From positions 45,115-109,114 of the forward strand of contig DAIPJH010000008.1 in the NCBI GenBank assembly GCA_036770365.1: a DNA stretch of 64,000 nt. The letters are read 5' to 3'. The notes under the pieces were generated by a model. It did no database searches. It saw nothing but the letters and a program-made list of their open reading frames with translations, and was not told where the DNA came from. Each line of letters opens with the position of its first letter. Within the stretch, counting starts at the first letter, position 1. Both the position numbers and the translations under genes were made by a program. The stretch is from DAIPJH01 sp036770365. Its GTDB lineage: Bacteria > Pseudomonadota > Alphaproteobacteria > Rickettsiales > UBA998. This document shows positions 53,194-62,143 of this stretch, in pieces.

Positions 53194-54342
53194 ATGAAAG
53201 CATCCCAACCCGTCATTTTGCAAGTCCTTCCTGAGCTTCGTACCGGCGGCGTCGAACGCGGCACGGTCGAGATTACCGAAGCGATTGCAAAAACGGGCTG
53301 GAAAGCAATGGTTGCTTCGGCAGGCGGCGAAATGATGCCGCAAGTGGTCTATGCAGGTGGCGAACATATCACCTTACCATTGACTACCAAGAACCCGTTT
53401 AAAATCTGGAAAAATGCTGCTGCGATTGAGAAGATCATCCGCGAACGTGGAGTTGATATTGTGCATGCGCGATCGCGTGCGCCAGCATGGAGTGCATACC
53501 TTGCTGCCAAGCGTACAAACACTACCTTTCTTACCACTTTTCACGGCATTTATGGCCTACAAAATAGGCTAAAAAAAGCCTATAACAGCGTGATGATCAA
53601 AGGAAAAAGGGTGATCGCCGTATCACATTTTGTTGCAGCGCACATCAAAGAACATTACGGTATCCATGATGCAACCATCCGCGTGGTGCAGCGCGGTGCA
53701 GACACCCTTCTCTTTTCTCTTGATAGAGTCATGCCAGCCAAAATAGAAGAGCTTTCCAAAGCATGGAGGTTGCCTGATGATGATGCGCCGATCATCCTTG
53801 TTCCAGGACGTATCACCCGCTGGAAAGGTCAGGATGTTTGCGTACGTGCGTTAGGGTCGTTACCCCATCGCCGCTTTCATTGTTTACTAGTTGGAGATGA
53901 TGCCAAGCACCCTGATTTCAGCCACGAACTTCGTCAGCTTATTCGTGAACTTGAACTTGAGGGGCATGTATTCATGGTTGGCAACACCAAATTCATGACC
54001 GAAGCCTATGCCATGTCGTCGCTGGTCATCTGCCCATCGATTGAGCCTGAGGCATTTGGACGTATTCCTGTCGAAGCGCAAGCCTGCGGTCGCCCTGTGA
54101 TTGCCACCCGCCACGGCGGGGCATGTGAAACGGTGCAAGACGGTGTGACAGGCTGGCTCGTCTCCCCCAATAGCGTCACGGAACTCGCTGCCGCGATCGA
54201 AACCGCCCTCACTCTCCCGCCTGCGCAAAAAGAAGCGATGGCACAAAATGCGCGGTGGAACATTGAGCAGCATTTCTCTACCCGCGCCATGCAAGAAAAA
54301 ACTTTGGAGGTGTATCGAGAGTTGCTAGGTTTTAGCAATTAG
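53194..54342 (+). CDS. Family 4 glycosyltransferase
   Basis: A 382-residue GT-B enzyme. N-terminal PELRTGGVERGTVEIT is typical, and the C-terminal donor site has the E-x7-E pattern in SIEPEAFGRIPVEAQACGRPVIATRHGG. It probably adds a sugar to a lipopolysaccharide or another surface glycan; the donor and acceptor cannot be told. It lies eight bases after mscL on the same strand. Confidence 0.9.
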   Translation: MKASQPVILQVLPELRTGGVERGTVEITEAIAKTGWKAMVASAGGEMMPQVVYAGGEHITLPLTTKNPFKIWKNAAAIEKIIRERGVDIVHARSRAPAWSAYLAAKRTNTTFLTTFHGIYGLQNRLKKAYNSVMIKGKRVIAVSHFVAAHIKEHYGIHDATIRVVQRGADTLLFSLDRVMPAKIEELSKAWRLPDDDAPIILVPGRITRWKGQDVCVRALGSLPHRRFHCLLVGDDAKHPDFSHELRQLIRELELEGHVFMVGNTKFMTEAYAMSSLVICPSIEPEAFGRIPVEAQACGRPVIATRHGGACETVQDGVTGWLVSPNSVTELAAAIETALTLPPAQKEAMAQNARWNIEQHFSTRAMQEKTLEVYRELLGFSN

Positions 54343-54490
54343 ATTTTAGCTCTTATAGTGCAAGCTATAACGTTGACACACATCACCAACCTAGAAAAAC
54401 TACACCCATTAACTGCTATATCTAGCATCATCCACTTGACCACCCCCTATATACTGTGTTAGACAAGACCAACCATAGCAGGAGGTAGCG

Positions 54491-55459
54491 ATGACGCAGA
54501 CGCAGGATGCCACACTGGAACAACTCAAAAACGAGACAGAACTCTTAGCTGGCTATGCTACTGATGTAGTATATCGCCTACGTTACCAAACTATGCGCTA
54601 TGAATATATCAGCCCTGCGGCAGAGCGTCTGCTTGGTTTTTCTCCGCACGAGCTGATGAACATGAATTTCCGTTCACTCATTTTGGAAACGCGCTTAGTG
54701 AGCGAAGGCATGCGCGCTATAGCGTCGTTTGACGCACTGGAGCAAAACCGCAAAACGGGCAACACGCTGAAATGGCAAGCAGATTATCGTGTACGCACCA
54801 AAGACGGTCGCACGATTTGGGTCGCAGACGTTTCCTACCCTTGGTTTGACGAAAACGGTGCAATGATTGGCTCAATTGGCAGTCTACGTGACATTACTGA
54901 TCGTGTCATTGCACAAAATGCTCTACATCATGCCTTGCTCAATTCCCAACACCATGATTTTGAGACAGGACTGCCCAATCGCCACCAATTCTTTGAACGT
55001 TTGGATGGTGAACTTAAACGTCAACGCCGCAGCCGCACGGAAGTCGCGGTGATGGTGGTCGCCTCTGAGAACCTAAAAGAAACTCAAAGAGAACATGGCG
55101 ACACCGCAGCACAAGTCTTGATGCGCCATATTGCAGCGGGGATTCGCAAAGGTCTACGTGAAGTCGATGTGTTGGCGCGTTTGGAAGATGATGCGTTTGG
55201 TGTCATGCTACCCGAAACCAGCATGCAAGGTGCATTTTGGGTTGGCGAACGCATCCGCGAACAACTACTTAGCACAGATTGCCGTACCGCAGGCGGCAAT
55301 ATCCTTGGTACGAACGTCGTAATTGGCATCTCTAGCTCACGCTTTGATGAAAAACAAAGCGCGTCCGACCTCTACAAAATGGCTCAGAGCCGACTGTTCA
55401 TCGCCCGCCACAGTACCGCAAGCCCCATTTGCAGCGACACGGCGATTAGCCTTCACTAA
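54491..55459 (+). CDS. PAS protein with degenerate GGDEF domain, likely c-di-GMP receptor
   Basis: Cytosolic 322-residue protein. A PAS domain (about residues 20-140, ending GSIGSLRDITDR) is followed by a GGDEF domain (155-315). The active-site loop that should read GGDEF is EDDAF (Glu232-Phe236), so both glycines and the catalytic acidic residue are lost and cyclase activity is unlikely. The inhibitory RxxD site is intact as REVD (Arg223-Asp226), five residues before that loop, so c-di-GMP binding is likely. A strong ribosome site AGGAGGT lies 11 bases before the ATG. The input to the PAS domain is unknown. Confidence 0.88.
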   Translation: MTQTQDATLEQLKNETELLAGYATDVVYRLRYQTMRYEYISPAAERLLGFSPHELMNMNFRSLILETRLVSEGMRAIASFDALEQNRKTGNTLKWQADYRVRTKDGRTIWVADVSYPWFDENGAMIGSIGSLRDITDRVIAQNALHHALLNSQHHDFETGLPNRHQFFERLDGELKRQRRSRTEVAVMVVASENLKETQREHGDTAAQVLMRHIAAGIRKGLREVDVLARLEDDAFGVMLPETSMQGAFWVGERIREQLLSTDCRTAGGNILGTNVVIGISSSRFDEKQSASDLYKMAQSRLFIARHSTASPICSDTAISLH

Positions 55460-55541
55460 AAAACATAAAAAAGTGCCTTTCACTGTGCAGGTAATACTTG
55501 CGTCAACGTTCAAAACCAGTATAAGACTTCCCTATCAGACT

Positions 55542-55631
55542 GGAGGAGTGGCCGAGTGGTTTAAGGCAGCAGTCTTGAAAACTGTCGTAGGTGCGAGCCT
55601 ACCGTGAGTTCGAATCTCACCTCCTCCGCCA
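55542..55631 (+). tRNA. tRNA-Ser (UGA)
   Basis: A 90-base type II tRNA with paired ends GGAGGAG and CTCCTCC, discriminator G, encoded CCA, a T-loop GTTCGAATC, a long variable arm, and the anticodon TGA at 55576-55578 in the loop CTTGAAA. It lies just before a broken integrase gene, a typical insertion point for genomic islands. Confidence 0.96.
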
Positions 55632-55778
55632 TTTCGCTGTAGCGTCCGACACAGGACAAAAACTCCACAAAAACTTTGATTTTACATACCTTAGCCTCCA
55701 AGAGCGTCCAAAGACGTTTCTTGCAAGCCGAAAAGAATATGAGTAGGATTATGAGTAGATTTTAAGGGGATTCTACTC

Positions 55779-56845
55779 ATGGCACTCACAGAACTCAAAA
55801 TTAAGAACCTCAAGCCTAAAGATAAGCTCTATCGTATCACAGATGGTGGCAAAAACCCCATGCGAGAAAAGCAAATTGAAAAGCTGCGTATTACCAAAGA
55901 AGGTGAAAACACTTTTGAGCGTGTAACGCGTCACTGGTTTGAGCTGAAGCAAAAAGGTTTGGACGAAAAATACTGTAAGCAAAACCTTGCGCGAATGGAA
56001 CAATATGTTTTCCCTAAGATTGGCGCATTACCTATTTCAGACATTACCATCCCTGATGTTGTCACCTTATTGAAGTTGTTATCAAACACGGCACGATAGA
56101 GACCGCTAAGAGGCTGAAGCAGCTAATCAGTCAAATCTTTCGCTACGCTGCCCAGCGTGGCATGTGCCAGCATAATCCAACCGCAGATTTAAGGGATATT
56201 TTCCCCACTCAGGAAGAAAAGCATCATGCGTGTATTCATCCAAGCGAGATACCTGAGTTATTCACTAAAGTTGAACTGAGAGAGAATGACTTCACCAAAT
56301 ATGCGATGAAACTCTTGGCGTTGACATTTGTGCGTACAGGTGAATTGATTGGCGCAAAATGGGAAGAGATAGATTGGGGCAAGGAAGAGTGGCGCATCCC
56401 TAAAGAGCGCATGAAGATGAAACGCCCTCACGTTGTGCCTCTTTCCAAGCAAGCCCTTGCTCTCTTGCGAGAATTGCAACATATCACAGGCGACAAGCCC
56501 TTCATCTTTCACAGCACAAGCAGCGCATCACGCCATATCAGCAACGGCACAGTGTTAATGGGGCTGCGCCGCATGGGGTATCAAGGCAAAATGACAGGTC
56601 ACGGTTTTCGCGCCCTTGCAAGCACGATACTCAATGAAAAAGGCTATCCGCCTGATGTCATTGAACGACAACTCGCTCATGAAGACGATGACAAAATCAG
56701 AGCCGCCTACAATCGTGCTGAATATATGTTAGAGCGCAAAAAGATGATGCAGGACTATGCGGATTGGCTTGATTTTGTGATGCTACAGACGAAGGATAAA
56801 GTGTTACAGCTATCAGGCAAACAACAAAACAAAGCTAATACATGA
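55779..56845 (+). pseudogene. Tyrosine integrase (P4-like), broken
   Basis: Remnant of a tRNA-targeting tyrosine recombinase. The first part (55779-56099) starts like P4-type integrases (MALTELKIKNLKPKDK) but the rest of the N-terminal DUF4102-like domain is missing: RITDGG joins directly to KNPMREKQIEK, an in-frame loss of some 60 residues. A frameshift near 56070 (the frame closes at TAG 56097-56099, while the +1 frame reads VVIKHGTIETAKRLK and runs on to 56845) breaks the core-binding domain. The catalytic domain still shows Arg in VRTGELIGAKW, HGFR and a C-terminal Tyr. The intact protein would have about 400 residues. Probably the integrase that brought in the neighbouring island. Confidence 0.9.
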
Positions 56846-56861
56846 TGTCCTTTTGAGCCTA

Positions 56862-56967
56862 ATTAAAATGAAGATGCCCCTGACATCATAGACATCAGGG
56901 GCAGTAACTTTACGGTATCCGAAGATACCTTATTATAGCAACGTTCCGACACGGCTATACTATAAAG
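56862..56967 (-). ncRNA. tracrRNA of the type II-C CRISPR system
   Basis: On the minus strand, opposite cas9, is an anti-repeat (56965-56933) complementary to the crRNA repeat: about 22 matching bases in the part TTATAGTATAGCCGTGTCGG, then a bulge, then GCTATAA. Next comes a hairpin GGTATC-TTCG-GATACC (56929-56914) with a stable cUUCGg loop, and then a 9-bp hairpin TGCCCCTGA/TCAGGGGCA (56903-56875) followed by a T-rich stretch, a likely terminator. Ends are estimates from promoter and terminator. It works with Cas9 and RNase III. Confidence 0.85.
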
Positions 56968-56973
56968 TGATTC

Positions 56974-57003
56974 ATACTTGCCAAATTAGCTTACTCATGT
57001 CAA
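56974..57003 (-). promoter_or_regulatory. Promoter of tracrRNA
   Basis: Minus-strand TTGACA (57003 to 56998), 18-base spacer, AAGTAT (56979 to 56974). The predicted start lies just before the anti-repeat. The cas9 promoter must lie in the same 65-base divergent region. Confidence 0.7.
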
Positions 57004-57032
57004 TAACAATTATTGTTGGTTGAGGAGGATAT

Positions 57033-60000
57033 ATGTCTTACACGCTTGGAATAGATATTGGAATTGCATCACTAGGATTTTCAGGACTTGAAAAAGAGCG
57101 AATTCTTTCTAGGGGTGTACATATTTTTGAGGCGGCGGAAAACCCGAAAGATGGTGCTTCTTTGGCTGTGCCAAGGAGAGAGAAAAGAGGATTGCGCCGC
57201 GTCATTCACAGACGCGCTATACGCAAAAAACAAATCCGTAGATTATTTGAATCTCATGGCTTTGATTGTATCCAAGACATTGATTTGAAATTTGCATCTT
57301 CTGGCAAAAATTCGCCACCAATAACACCTTGGGATTTTCGCAGATTTGCTGTGACCAAGAAAGTATCGGATAGCGAATTTTTACGAGCTTTATATCATAT
57401 TGCAGCGCATCGAGGCTTCCAATCAAATCGCAAAGGTGAAGAACCCAATGACACTGAAGGCAAAAAAGCCCTGAGTGGCGCGAAAGAATTGGAAGTAAGA
57501 ATGGCTGATGCGAATGTAAAAACCATTGGTGCATTCCTTTCCATCCAAGATAAAAAACGCAACAGTGATGGTAGTTATGAAAATTTTGTTGAACGCAAAC
57601 TGCTCAAAGAAGAAGTGGCGATTATTTTTGAAACGCAACGCAAACTAGGTAATGCAAAAGCAAGCGAAAAGTTGCAAGCGGAGTTTGAGCAGATAGCTTT
57701 TACACAAAGACCGTTGCAATCTTCGGAGCATTTGGTGGGTACGTGCGCACTCATTGACAATGAAAAACGTGCGCCGAAATTTTCGTATAGTGCGGAGTTA
57801 TTTGTTGTATGGTCACACCTAAACAATACCAAGATTCGTATGGTGAATGGTGAGGAGCGTACTCTTACGTTAGACGAAAAACGCCGTCTTATTGAAGATG
57901 CACATCAACTAAAATCATTATCATACACACAGGTGCGAAAACGCCTATCGCTAAGCGATGATGAACGTTTTAACATTGGCTATCGTAAAACTAAAAACAC
58001 AGATAATGATTGGACAAGCATTCGTAACACCGCAGAAAAAGCTGTATTCACTGTCCTAACTGGTTATCACACACTTAAAGATGCGTTGGATACGGGCAGT
58101 GCCATGGACTGGCAAAACTGGCTGTTGCAGCGCAGTGATGCACTGGATGATATTGCGCGTGTTATCTCATTCTATGAAGATGAAAAAGAGATTCGTAGCC
58201 AGCTTACGAAGCATACCTTGTCAGAACAGCAGATTCAAAAGCTCTTGAGCATTACAAGTTTCAGCAAAACGGTAGATGTTTCAGTCAAAGCCATCCGCAT
58301 GATTCTGCCTTACATGCAGCAGGGTTTGACCTATGACAAAGCGTGTGATGCAGCAGGTTTGCAGTTTAACCTTAAAGATAATAAGGGATTAGGTCTTGTG
58401 CCTGTGTTTCCAGATGTTCGCAACCCAGTGGTCAATCGTGCATTGGCGCAAGCGCGTAAAGTAATCAATGCAATGATTCGAAAGCATGGTTTACCTGAAA
58501 CCATTATTATTGAGTTGGCGCGGGAAGTTGGCAAGCCATTTAAAGAGCGCAAAGAGATTGAACGCGAACAAATCACAAACAAAGCCTACCGTGATGATGC
58601 ACAAAAACATGCAGCAGAATTATGGGGGACTTTGCCAGAAAACATTCGTGGCGAAGAAATTTTGAAACATCGTCTATGGAAAGAACAAGAAGGTTTTTGT
58701 CCATATTCTGGCTCTTATATTACGCCAGAAATGTTGCGAGATGGCACAGCCACACAAATAGATCATATCATTCCATACAGCCGCTCTTGGAATGATTCAT
58801 ACATGAATAAAGTTTTGTGCGTCACCAGTGAAAACCAAGACAAGAAAAACCGTACACCTTATGAATATTTGCATGGAACGCCGCGTTGGGATGCTTTGGA
58901 ATCCTTTGCAGCCAAGCTCCCCGCCAAAAAACGTGAAAATCTGCTCATAGAAAACTTTGATGAGACCAAGGCTGATGAGTGGAAGAGCCGCGCACTCAAT
59001 GACACGCGCTATATAGCGACTTTGCTGAAAAATCATATTGAGCAATCATTGCCTGTGAAAGTGCAGACACGCAATGGATCATTGACGGCTCATTTACGAG
59101 GCGCATGGGGCTTCCCTAAAAAAGACCGTGAGAATGACCGCCACCATGCGATTGATGCGATTGTGTTAGCATGTTCTACACAAAGCATGGTGCAACAATT
59201 AGCTAACTGGAACAAGTTTGAATTCAAGAGCAAGTTTCCTGATAAGAAGCCATTCCCACCTAAGCCTTGGGAAACCTTTAGGGAAGATGTGCTTGCATCC
59301 GTGCATGGTGTGAAGAATGAAAAAGGCGAACGTGAAGGCGGTATTTTTGTTAGCCGAATGCCTGTTCGCAAAATCACAGGCGCAGCGCATCAAGAAACTA
59401 TTCGCAGCATCAGAAAAGATGCACTTGGAAATCGTCAGATTATCCAACGCAAAAAACTCACCAGCCTAAGTAAAGGTGATTTGGAAAATCTTGTTGATAA
59501 AGAACGCAATATCAAACTTTATCATGTTCTTGCAGAGCGCATGGCTCAATTTGGTGGTGATGCGAAAAAAGCCTTCGCAGAACCTATCTATATGCCCACT
59601 AATGACCCAAGTAAACCAGCACCGCGCATCGTGTCAGTGAATATCATCACCAATGAAAAGTCAGGCATTGAAATTAATGATGGGCTTGCCAGCAATGGTG
59701 ATATGGTGCGCGTCGATGTGTTTAAGAAGGATGGGAAATACTTTCTTGTGCCAATTTATGTACATCAGTTTGCTCAAGGCGAATTGCCAAATAGAGCTAT
59801 CATGCAAGGTAAAGATGAAAGTGAATGGGCAGTTATGGATGATAAAGACTTCATCTTCTCGCTCCATAAAAATGAATATCTAGTGATAAAAACCAAGAAG
59901 GAAATAATTGAGGGATATTATGCAGGTACTCATAGAGGTACAGGCAATGTGAATATTCGCGCACATGATAACGACCCTTCATTTGGCAAAGATGGCACAA

Positions 60001-60131
60001 AAGAAGGTATTGGAGTCAAAACTGCCCTCAGTTTGAAGAAATACGCAGTAGATTACTTCGGAAATAAAACACTCATCAACAAAGAGGTACGGTGTGGCGT
60101 GGCGCACAGTGATGATTCAGAATCAGACTAA
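57033..60131 (+). CDS. cas9: CRISPR-associated endonuclease Cas9 (type II-C)
   Basis: RNA-guided DNA nuclease of 1032 residues, compact and in the II-C size range. RuvC-I aspartate is Asp8 in GIDIGIASLG; the arginine-rich bridge helix (RREKRGLRRVIHRRAIRKKQIRRLF-like, about residues 48-72) follows; RuvC-II Glu494 is in IIIELAREVGK; the HNH site is DHIIPYSRSWND with Asp577 and His578; RuvC-III His705 and Asp708 are in DRHHAIDAIVLA. All catalytic residues are present, so both strands should be cut. A ribosome site (GAGGAGG) lies before the ATG. The 3' end overlaps cas1 by 38 bases. The PAM-interacting domain is C-terminal and cannot be read for specificity. Confidence 0.98.
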   Translation: MSYTLGIDIGIASLGFSGLEKERILSRGVHIFEAAENPKDGASLAVPRREKRGLRRVIHRRAIRKKQIRRLFESHGFDCIQDIDLKFASSGKNSPPITPWDFRRFAVTKKVSDSEFLRALYHIAAHRGFQSNRKGEEPNDTEGKKALSGAKELEVRMADANVKTIGAFLSIQDKKRNSDGSYENFVERKLLKEEVAIIFETQRKLGNAKASEKLQAEFEQIAFTQRPLQSSEHLVGTCALIDNEKRAPKFSYSAELFVVWSHLNNTKIRMVNGEERTLTLDEKRRLIEDAHQLKSLSYTQVRKRLSLSDDERFNIGYRKTKNTDNDWTSIRNTAEKAVFTVLTGYHTLKDALDTGSAMDWQNWLLQRSDALDDIARVISFYEDEKEIRSQLTKHTLSEQQIQKLLSITSFSKTVDVSVKAIRMILPYMQQGLTYDKACDAAGLQFNLKDNKGLGLVPVFPDVRNPVVNRALAQARKVINAMIRKHGLPETIIIELAREVGKPFKERKEIEREQITNKAYRDDAQKHAAELWGTLPENIRGEEILKHRLWKEQEGFCPYSGSYITPEMLRDGTATQIDHIIPYSRSWNDSYMNKVLCVTSENQDKKNRTPYEYLHGTPRWDALESFAAKLPAKKRENLLIENFDETKADEWKSRALNDTRYIATLLKNHIEQSLPVKVQTRNGSLTAHLRGAWGFPKKDRENDRHHAIDAIVLACSTQSMVQQLANWNKFEFKSKFPDKKPFPPKPWETFREDVLASVHGVKNEKGEREGGIFVSRMPVRKITGAAHQETIRSIRKDALGNRQIIQRKKLTSLSKGDLENLVDKERNIKLYHVLAERMAQFGGDAKKAFAEPIYMPTNDPSKPAPRIVSVNIITNEKSGIEINDGLASNGDMVRVDVFKKDGKYFLVPIYVHQFAQGELPNRAIMQGKDESEWAVMDDKDFIFSLHKNEYLVIKTKKEIIEGYYAGTHRGTGNVNIRAHDNDPSFGKDGTKEGIGVKTALSLKKYAVDYFGNKTLINKEVRCGVAHSDDSESD

Positions 60132-60999
60132 ACTGAACCTGCATCATAAACAATTAGAGTTGCATAATGAAAGCGGTGTGCATAGCTTGCCGTTGGAGGA
60201 TGTTACGGCGATTGTGCTGGAATCGCCGCATATCACTCTTACATCCACCTTGCTTGCAGCATGTAATGATTATGGTATTGCTGTCATCACCTGCGACGCA
60301 AGTCACATGCCTAACGGTGTGATGTTGCCATTTTTGCAGCATTCACGGCACAGCAAAACTGCCAAGATTCAACTTGGATGCAGCGACGCACTCAAAGCCA
60401 GAATCTGGCAGCGTATTGTGCAATGCAAAATTAGCAATCAAGCAAAATGCTTAGCTGCGTGTAAAGACATGGAGACCGCAAAACCGCTTTTTGCGATGGC
60501 ATCCCTTGTTGAATCGGGTGATACCACCAACGTAGAAGCCCGCGCCGCCAAAGATTATTTTAAACTGCTTTTTGGTACAGAATTTCTGCGCTCAGAAGAA
60601 AACACCGTCAATGCTGCGCTCAATTATGGCTATGCGGTGCTACGTGCCTTCGTGGCGCGTTCACAAGTTGCCTATGGTTTATTGCCCAATGTCGGGCTGC
60701 ATCACGATAGTGAACTCAATGCGTTTAATCTTACCGATGACGTGATGGAGGTTTTCCGCCCTTTATGTGATAACATGGTATTTCACATAAGAGCATCAGG
60801 CGCGTTTGCGGATGATGGCACATTAAGCAAAACCAACCGCCAGCATTTAGCGTCTTTGGGCGCAGAGATTTGTATGATGGCAGGCAAAAAGCAAACCATG
60901 ACGATTTGCGCCGACCGTATGAGCGCAGGGCTGCTCAGCAGTATAGAAGGAAAAAGTGCTGCGTTATTACCCTTGCCTGAATTTATTGCAGAACAATAA
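60094..60999 (+). CDS. cas1: CRISPR integrase Cas1
   Basis: Spacer-acquisition nuclease of 301 residues that acts as a complex with Cas2. The start is GTG at 60094, giving the typical type II beginning MAWRTV, and an AGAGGT site precedes it within cas9; the overlap with cas9 is 38 bases. Conserved metal residues are seen in VEARAAKDYFKLLFG and GLHHDSELNAFNLTDD. No csn2 or cas4 is present, as expected for II-C. Confidence 0.97.
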   Translation: MAWRTVMIQNQTKLNLHHKQLELHNESGVHSLPLEDVTAIVLESPHITLTSTLLAACNDYGIAVITCDASHMPNGVMLPFLQHSRHSKTAKIQLGCSDALKARIWQRIVQCKISNQAKCLAACKDMETAKPLFAMASLVESGDTTNVEARAAKDYFKLLFGTEFLRSEENTVNAALNYGYAVLRAFVARSQVAYGLLPNVGLHHDSELNAFNLTDDVMEVFRPLCDNMVFHIRASGAFADDGTLSKTNRQHLASLGAEICMMAGKKQTMTICADRMSAGLLSSIEGKSAALLPLPEFIAEQ

Positions 61000-61006
61000 T
61001 AATAGG

Positions 61007-61072
<66 letters not shown>

Positions 61073-61157
61073 ACCCATTGTAATATATTTTGTATATTTA
61101 CAAACATCTATTTGTTGCATATTATCAACAGTCATAAAAATAATAATGGATGGTAAC

Positions 61158-61496
61158 ATGACATCCTCTGTTGCATCGAAAGACCGTTTTATGTGGATTT
61201 TTGTCTTTTTTGACCTTCCTGTTGGAACAAAAGAAGAGCGAAGAACTGCCACAAAGTTTCGTAACCGTCTGCTAAAAGATGGATATATGATGATTCAATT
61301 TTCTGTCTATGCCAGAATCTGCAATGGTCACGACCGCGTAGAAAAACACATGCAGCGACTTAACGCGCAGATTCCCAGTCGGGGAAGTGTGAGAGTCATT
61401 CAGATTACAGATAAGCAATATGAGCGGATGAAAATCCTTGTTGGGACAAAGAAGAACAATGAAAAAGCGCAAGCCGAACAACTCGTTTTATTTTGA
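61158..61496 (+). CDS. cas2: CRISPR-associated protein Cas2
   Basis: Small partner of Cas1 in spacer acquisition, 112 residues. The ferredoxin-like core begins DRFMWIFVFFDLPVGTKEER with the conserved Asp, and QFSVYARIC and the C-terminal LVLF are typical of type II Cas2. I choose the ATG at 61158, which has GGATGG at the right distance; another ATG 12 bases upstream has no ribosome site. The 158 bases before it contain the CTTTCA array. Confidence 0.95.
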   Translation: MTSSVASKDRFMWIFVFFDLPVGTKEERRTATKFRNRLLKDGYMMIQFSVYARICNGHDRVEKHMQRLNAQIPSRGSVRVIQITDKQYERMKILVGTKKNNEKAQAEQLVLF

Positions 61497-61542
61497 ATTA
61501 TTCAGCTTTTGCCCATTAATTTCAGGAACTTGCACAAGATGT

Positions 61543-61909
61543 ATTATAGCATAGCCGTGTCGGAGGGGAAGCTATAACCCTATAAATTTAATTATAAAGC
61601 AGCCTATAGATTATAGCATAGCCGTGTCGGAGGGGAAGCTATAACAATCTCGTTATATATTTTATCATAGAATTGATTATAGCATAGCCGTGTCGGAGGG
61701 GAAGCTATAACAGACTGATAATACAATTAATAGTAATTATTATTATAGCATAGCCGTGTCGGAGGGGAAGCTATAACATAAATTAAAGTAGAATAGAATT
61801 AATCGCTATTATAGCATAGCCGTGTCGGAGGGGAAGCTATAACCCGCTAGGGTGATCATGAACCATAGCATGGATTATAGCATAGCCGTGTCGGAGGGGA
61901 AGCTATAAG
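61543..61909 (-). CRISPR. Type II-C CRISPR array, 6 repeats and 5 spacers
   Basis: Six 36-base repeats start at 61543, 61610, 61676, 61742, 61808 and 61874, separated by spacers of 31, 30, 30, 30 and 30 bases. Five repeats are identical and the last differs only at its final base (61909, G for C). The crRNA is read on the minus strand, where repeats start GTTATAGC and end in TGCTATAAT, a perfect extended -10, so each repeat may drive its own crRNA as in Neisseria. The complementary anti-repeat is in the tracrRNA gene near 56950. No clear leader is seen in the 46 bases after cas2. Spacers are unique; four are AT-rich. Confidence 0.98.
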
Positions 61910-61938
61910 CCAATACATCACTCCAATCACTCCCACCT

Positions 61939-62040
61939 TCACCAACTATGCTTGCGTTGCAGATAGCTGTCGCACAGCTTCTGAAATTTCCCGCCATCTA
62001 GTTCTTTCAAGGCACATTGAATTTGATTGAGTTTTGACAT
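61939..62040 (-). pseudogene. 33-residue N-terminal remnant of a nuclease-associated protein
   Basis: On the minus strand, an ATG opens MSKLNQIQCALKELDGGK and continues FQKLCDSYLQRKHSW, then stops. This N-terminal block is, as far as I recall, shared by several large bacterial proteins with a PD-(D/E)XK-type or STAND-type N-terminus and often found in defence islands. Only the first 33 residues remain here, 30 bases before the CRISPR array, so the rest was lost. The recognition is from memory, hence moderate confidence. Confidence 0.5.
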
Positions 62041-62143
62041 CAGTTAGATTCTATTCTTGAATGATATATGTTAAGTAAGAATAATATTTATAATGCCCTC
62101 AAGGTGCTGAATTCATATGGGAATTGTTTTTAGTATAAATCTT

